This document shows, piece by piece, positions 4,903 to 6,231 of a stretch of DNA of 6,231 nt (position 1 is the stretch's first letter; the number at the start of each line of letters is the position of its first letter). Source of the DNA: Oscillospiraceae bacterium (GTDB taxonomy: Bacteria > Bacillota > Clostridia > Saccharofermentanales > Saccharofermentanaceae). The notes below the pieces were generated by a model that saw only the letters and a list, made by a program, of their open reading frames with translations, made no database searches and had not been told where the DNA came from. Location: the NCBI GenBank assembly GCA_902782985.1, contig CACZPC010000306.1, positions 1-6,231 on the forward strand, given 5' to 3'. The position numbers were made by a program, and so were the translations under genes.

Positions 4903-5297
4903 GCAGGATTGAAACCCGTGAAGCGGCAGTATTTTTTATATATCAGACAGACTTCAGATCCGAGGATCTTCTTGATCAGATAAAGATCTATATCGAGAGT
5001 AATCCTTCGATCGAGGATGACAAGGATTACTTCATGAGTACCGTTATTGGAGTAATGGATAACAGAGACAGTATCGATAAGAAGATCTCTTCATTCCTTA
5101 AAAAGTGGACGATCGCCAGATTGCCCAAGCTTGACAGAGCGATCCTTGAGACAGCTGTTTATGAGATCGAGAATGTAGAGGATATTCCCGTCAGCGTTAC
5201 CATAAATGAAGCTGTCAGACTTTCCAAGAAATACGGTACCGAGGATTCGTCTTCTTATATCAACGGAGTTCTCTCAAGCTTTGAGAAGAGCCTCTAA
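4899..5297 (+). CDS. nusB: Transcription antitermination factor NusB
   Basis: NusB binds boxA RNA together with NusE (ribosomal protein S10) and lets RNA polymerase read through rRNA operons. The all-helical protein of 132 residues is of normal length. The N-terminal RNA-binding helix reads SRIETREAAVFFIYQTDF. The central FLKKW (66-70) and RLPKLDRAILETAVYEI (74-90) and the C-terminal IPVSVTINEAVRLSKKYG (96-113) and YINGVLSSF (120-128) are the conserved blocks. The start is set by GGAGGAG (4888-4894). It overlaps the DUF2273 gene by 4 nt and precedes xseA by 11 nt, the nusB-xseA neighbourhood common in Firmicutes, although folD, which lies between them in B. subtilis, is absent. Confidence 0.97.
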   Translation: MSRIETREAAVFFIYQTDFRSEDLLDQIKIYIESNPSIEDDKDYFMSTVIGVMDNRDSIDKKISSFLKKWTIARLPKLDRAILETAVYEIENVEDIPVSVTINEAVRLSKKYGTEDSSSYINGVLSSFEKSL

Positions 5298-5308
5298 AGT
5301 GCTCTTTT
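5284..5308 (+). promoter_or_regulatory. Hairpin spanning the nusB stop and the xseA translation start region
   Basis: AGAAGAGC (5284-5291) pairs with GCTCTTTT (5301-5308) in an 8-bp stem with one G-T wobble and a 9-nt loop. It ends directly before the xseA ATG (5309), and the nusB stop (5295-5297) and the only weak SD-like bases (AAAGTG, 5296-5301) lie in or beside the loop. It could lower xseA translation or act as a weak attenuator. The T run is only four and lies in the stem, so it is not a convincing terminator. Confidence 0.4.
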
Positions 5309-6231
5309 ATGTATAGTTTCAGTTCCGTAACCGAGCTTAATGAATATGCATCGGATATCCTTTCATCTGACGAAAGGCTGTCTTCGCTTTCGGTATCCGG
5401 AGAGATTTCGAATCTTACGATCTACAGAAACAGCGGGCATGCATATTTCACCCTGAAAGATGAATCTTCTCAGGTCAGCTGTGTTATGTTCAGAGGTTTC
5501 CTTGCAAATCTGAATTTTAAACCCGAGAATGGTCTTCAGGTAGTACTTACGGGTGAAGCAGGTATCTACAGTGCAAACGGCAGATATCAGATAAAGGCTT
5601 TCGCCATGACAAGAAAAGGTAAGGGAGATCTGAATGAGCAGATCAAGATGCTCTATGCAAAGCTTTCCCGTGAAGGGTTGTTTCTTCCTGAACATAAGAA
5701 GAGCATTCCTGCACTTCCTCGCAGGATCGGTGTCATTACATCACCTGCAGGTGCCGTTATCCACGATATAATCAATACGCTTAACAGACGTAATCCTCAT
5801 TACGATATTCTCATATATCCGTCTGCAGTACAGGGTGAAGCGTGTTCGAGAGAAGTCTGTCAGGGTATAGATCATTTCTCATCAAGAGAGGATATCGACG
5901 TGATCATAATCGCAAGAGGCGGAGGATCCGTTGAAGATCTGTTCGGATTTAATGACGAGACACTGGCACGTAAGATCTATGAATGCCGTATTCCTGTTAT
6001 TTCAGCAGTAGGACATGAAACAGATTATACGATATGCGACTATGTTGCTGACCTGCGTGCTCCGACCCCTACGGCTGCAGCCGAGCTTGTTATCGGAAGA
6101 TATGAGGATCTTGTTTCAAATATAAATAATAAGAAGAGCATGCTTAATCTTGCTCTTATCAATTATGCGGAAAGCAGACGAAGGAGACTTGATGCTCTCA
6201 AGGATTCAAAAGCACTATATTCTCCTATGGT
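5309..6231 (+). CDS. xseA: Exodeoxyribonuclease VII large subunit (3' end outside window)
   Basis: XseA is the catalytic subunit of exonuclease VII, which with several XseB small subunits degrades single-stranded DNA from both ends. The frame is open from ATG 5309 to the right edge, giving 307 complete residues of an expected 400-450. The N-terminal OB-fold (about 2-100) includes SVSGEISNLTIYRNSGHAYF followed by TLKD. The catalytic domain begins near 118 and shows RRIGVITSPAGAVIHDI (138-154), IIIARGGGSVEDLFGFND (199-216), ISAVGHETDYTICDYVADLR (231-250) and APTPTAAAEL (251-260). Asp153, Arg203, His236 and Asp239 match the positions recalled as essential in E. coli XseA (155, 205, 238, 241). 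From about 265 the coiled-coil region begins and is cut. There is no good Shine-Dalgarno, so translation may depend on ribosomes leaving nusB 11 nt upstream. xseB would be expected just beyond the window. Confidence 0.96.
   Translation, partial: MYSFSSVTELNEYASDILSSDERLSSLSVSGEISNLTIYRNSGHAYFTLKDESSQVSCVMFRGFLANLNFKPENGLQVVLTGEAGIYSANGRYQIKAFAMTRKGKGDLNEQIKMLYAKLSREGLFLPEHKKSIPALPRRIGVITSPAGAVIHDIINTLNRRNPHYDILIYPSAVQGEACSREVCQGIDHFSSREDIDVIIIARGGGSVEDLFGFNDETLARKIYECRIPVISAVGHETDYTICDYVADLRAPTPTAAAELVIGRYEDLVSNINNKKSMLNLALINYAESRRRRLDALKDSKALYSPM

Noticed and set aside
5363..5695. 110-codon open frame on the minus strand over xseA
   Set aside because: It is antisense to clear xseA coding sequence with conserved OB-fold motifs and has no supporting ribosome binding site or recognisable domain.
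1..6231. CRISPR array, insertion sequence, tRNA or phage remnants
   Set aside because: No regularly spaced direct repeats, transposase or integrase motifs, terminal inverted repeats or tRNA-like cloverleafs were found, and gene order is that of a conserved chromosomal locus.

Overview
The window looks like a piece of a chromosome from a Gram-positive clostridial bacterium (class Clostridia, possibly Lachnospiraceae or a related gut or rumen lineage). The basis is the gene order efp - Asp23 - AmaP - DUF2273 protein - nusB - xseA, AGGAGG-type ribosome binding sites, moderate G+C (about 40-45% by eye), heavy use of AGA for Arg, and Clostridia-like protein sequences. No transposase, integrase, CRISPR array, rRNA or tRNA gene is visible. 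This is mostly a conserved housekeeping locus, with two less conserved genes on the opposite strand.

Layout. (1) Bases 1-283, plus strand: the 3' third of rnhB (ribonuclease HII), cut by the window edge. (2) 304-1941, minus strand and convergent with rnhB: a cytoplasmic GGDEF-EAL protein whose cyclase and phosphodiesterase motifs are both eroded, so it is probably a sensor or effector rather than an enzyme. It is preceded by about 240 bp of AT-rich DNA with candidate promoter elements and a conspicuous dyad repeat. (3) 2180-2818, minus strand: a small secreted lipoprotein of unknown family, closed by its own strong intrinsic terminator at 2130-2154, which separates it from the GGDEF-EAL gene. 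(4) 2819-3068: a 250-bp divergent promoter region. (5) 3069-3626: efp (elongation factor P), followed at once by a strong 12-bp-stem terminator. (6) 3705-6231: a tightly packed plus-strand run of an Asp23/Gls24-family protein, AmaP, a DUF2273 small membrane protein, nusB, and xseA, which runs off the right edge. The first four of these genes overlap or nearly abut (TGATG, 5-nt gap, ATGA).

How the genes fit together. In Staphylococcus aureus, AmaP anchors Asp23 to the membrane, and a DUF2273 gene lies in the same operon, so the Asp23-AmaP-DUF2273 trio is likely a membrane-bound envelope-stress module. Here it shares transcripts, and probably translational coupling, with nusB (rRNA antitermination) and xseA (exonuclease VII large subunit). 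No spoIIIA genes lie between efp and the Asp23 gene, where many spore-forming Firmicutes have them.

I do not see a wholly new multi-gene system. The points most worth a second look are the doubly degenerate GGDEF-EAL protein, the 30-bp dyad upstream of it, the strong terminator only 19 nt before the Asp23 start, and the DUF2273-nusB junction. At that junction the window's only Pro-Pro pair and an anti-SD-like CCTCC sit directly on the nusB ribosome binding site.
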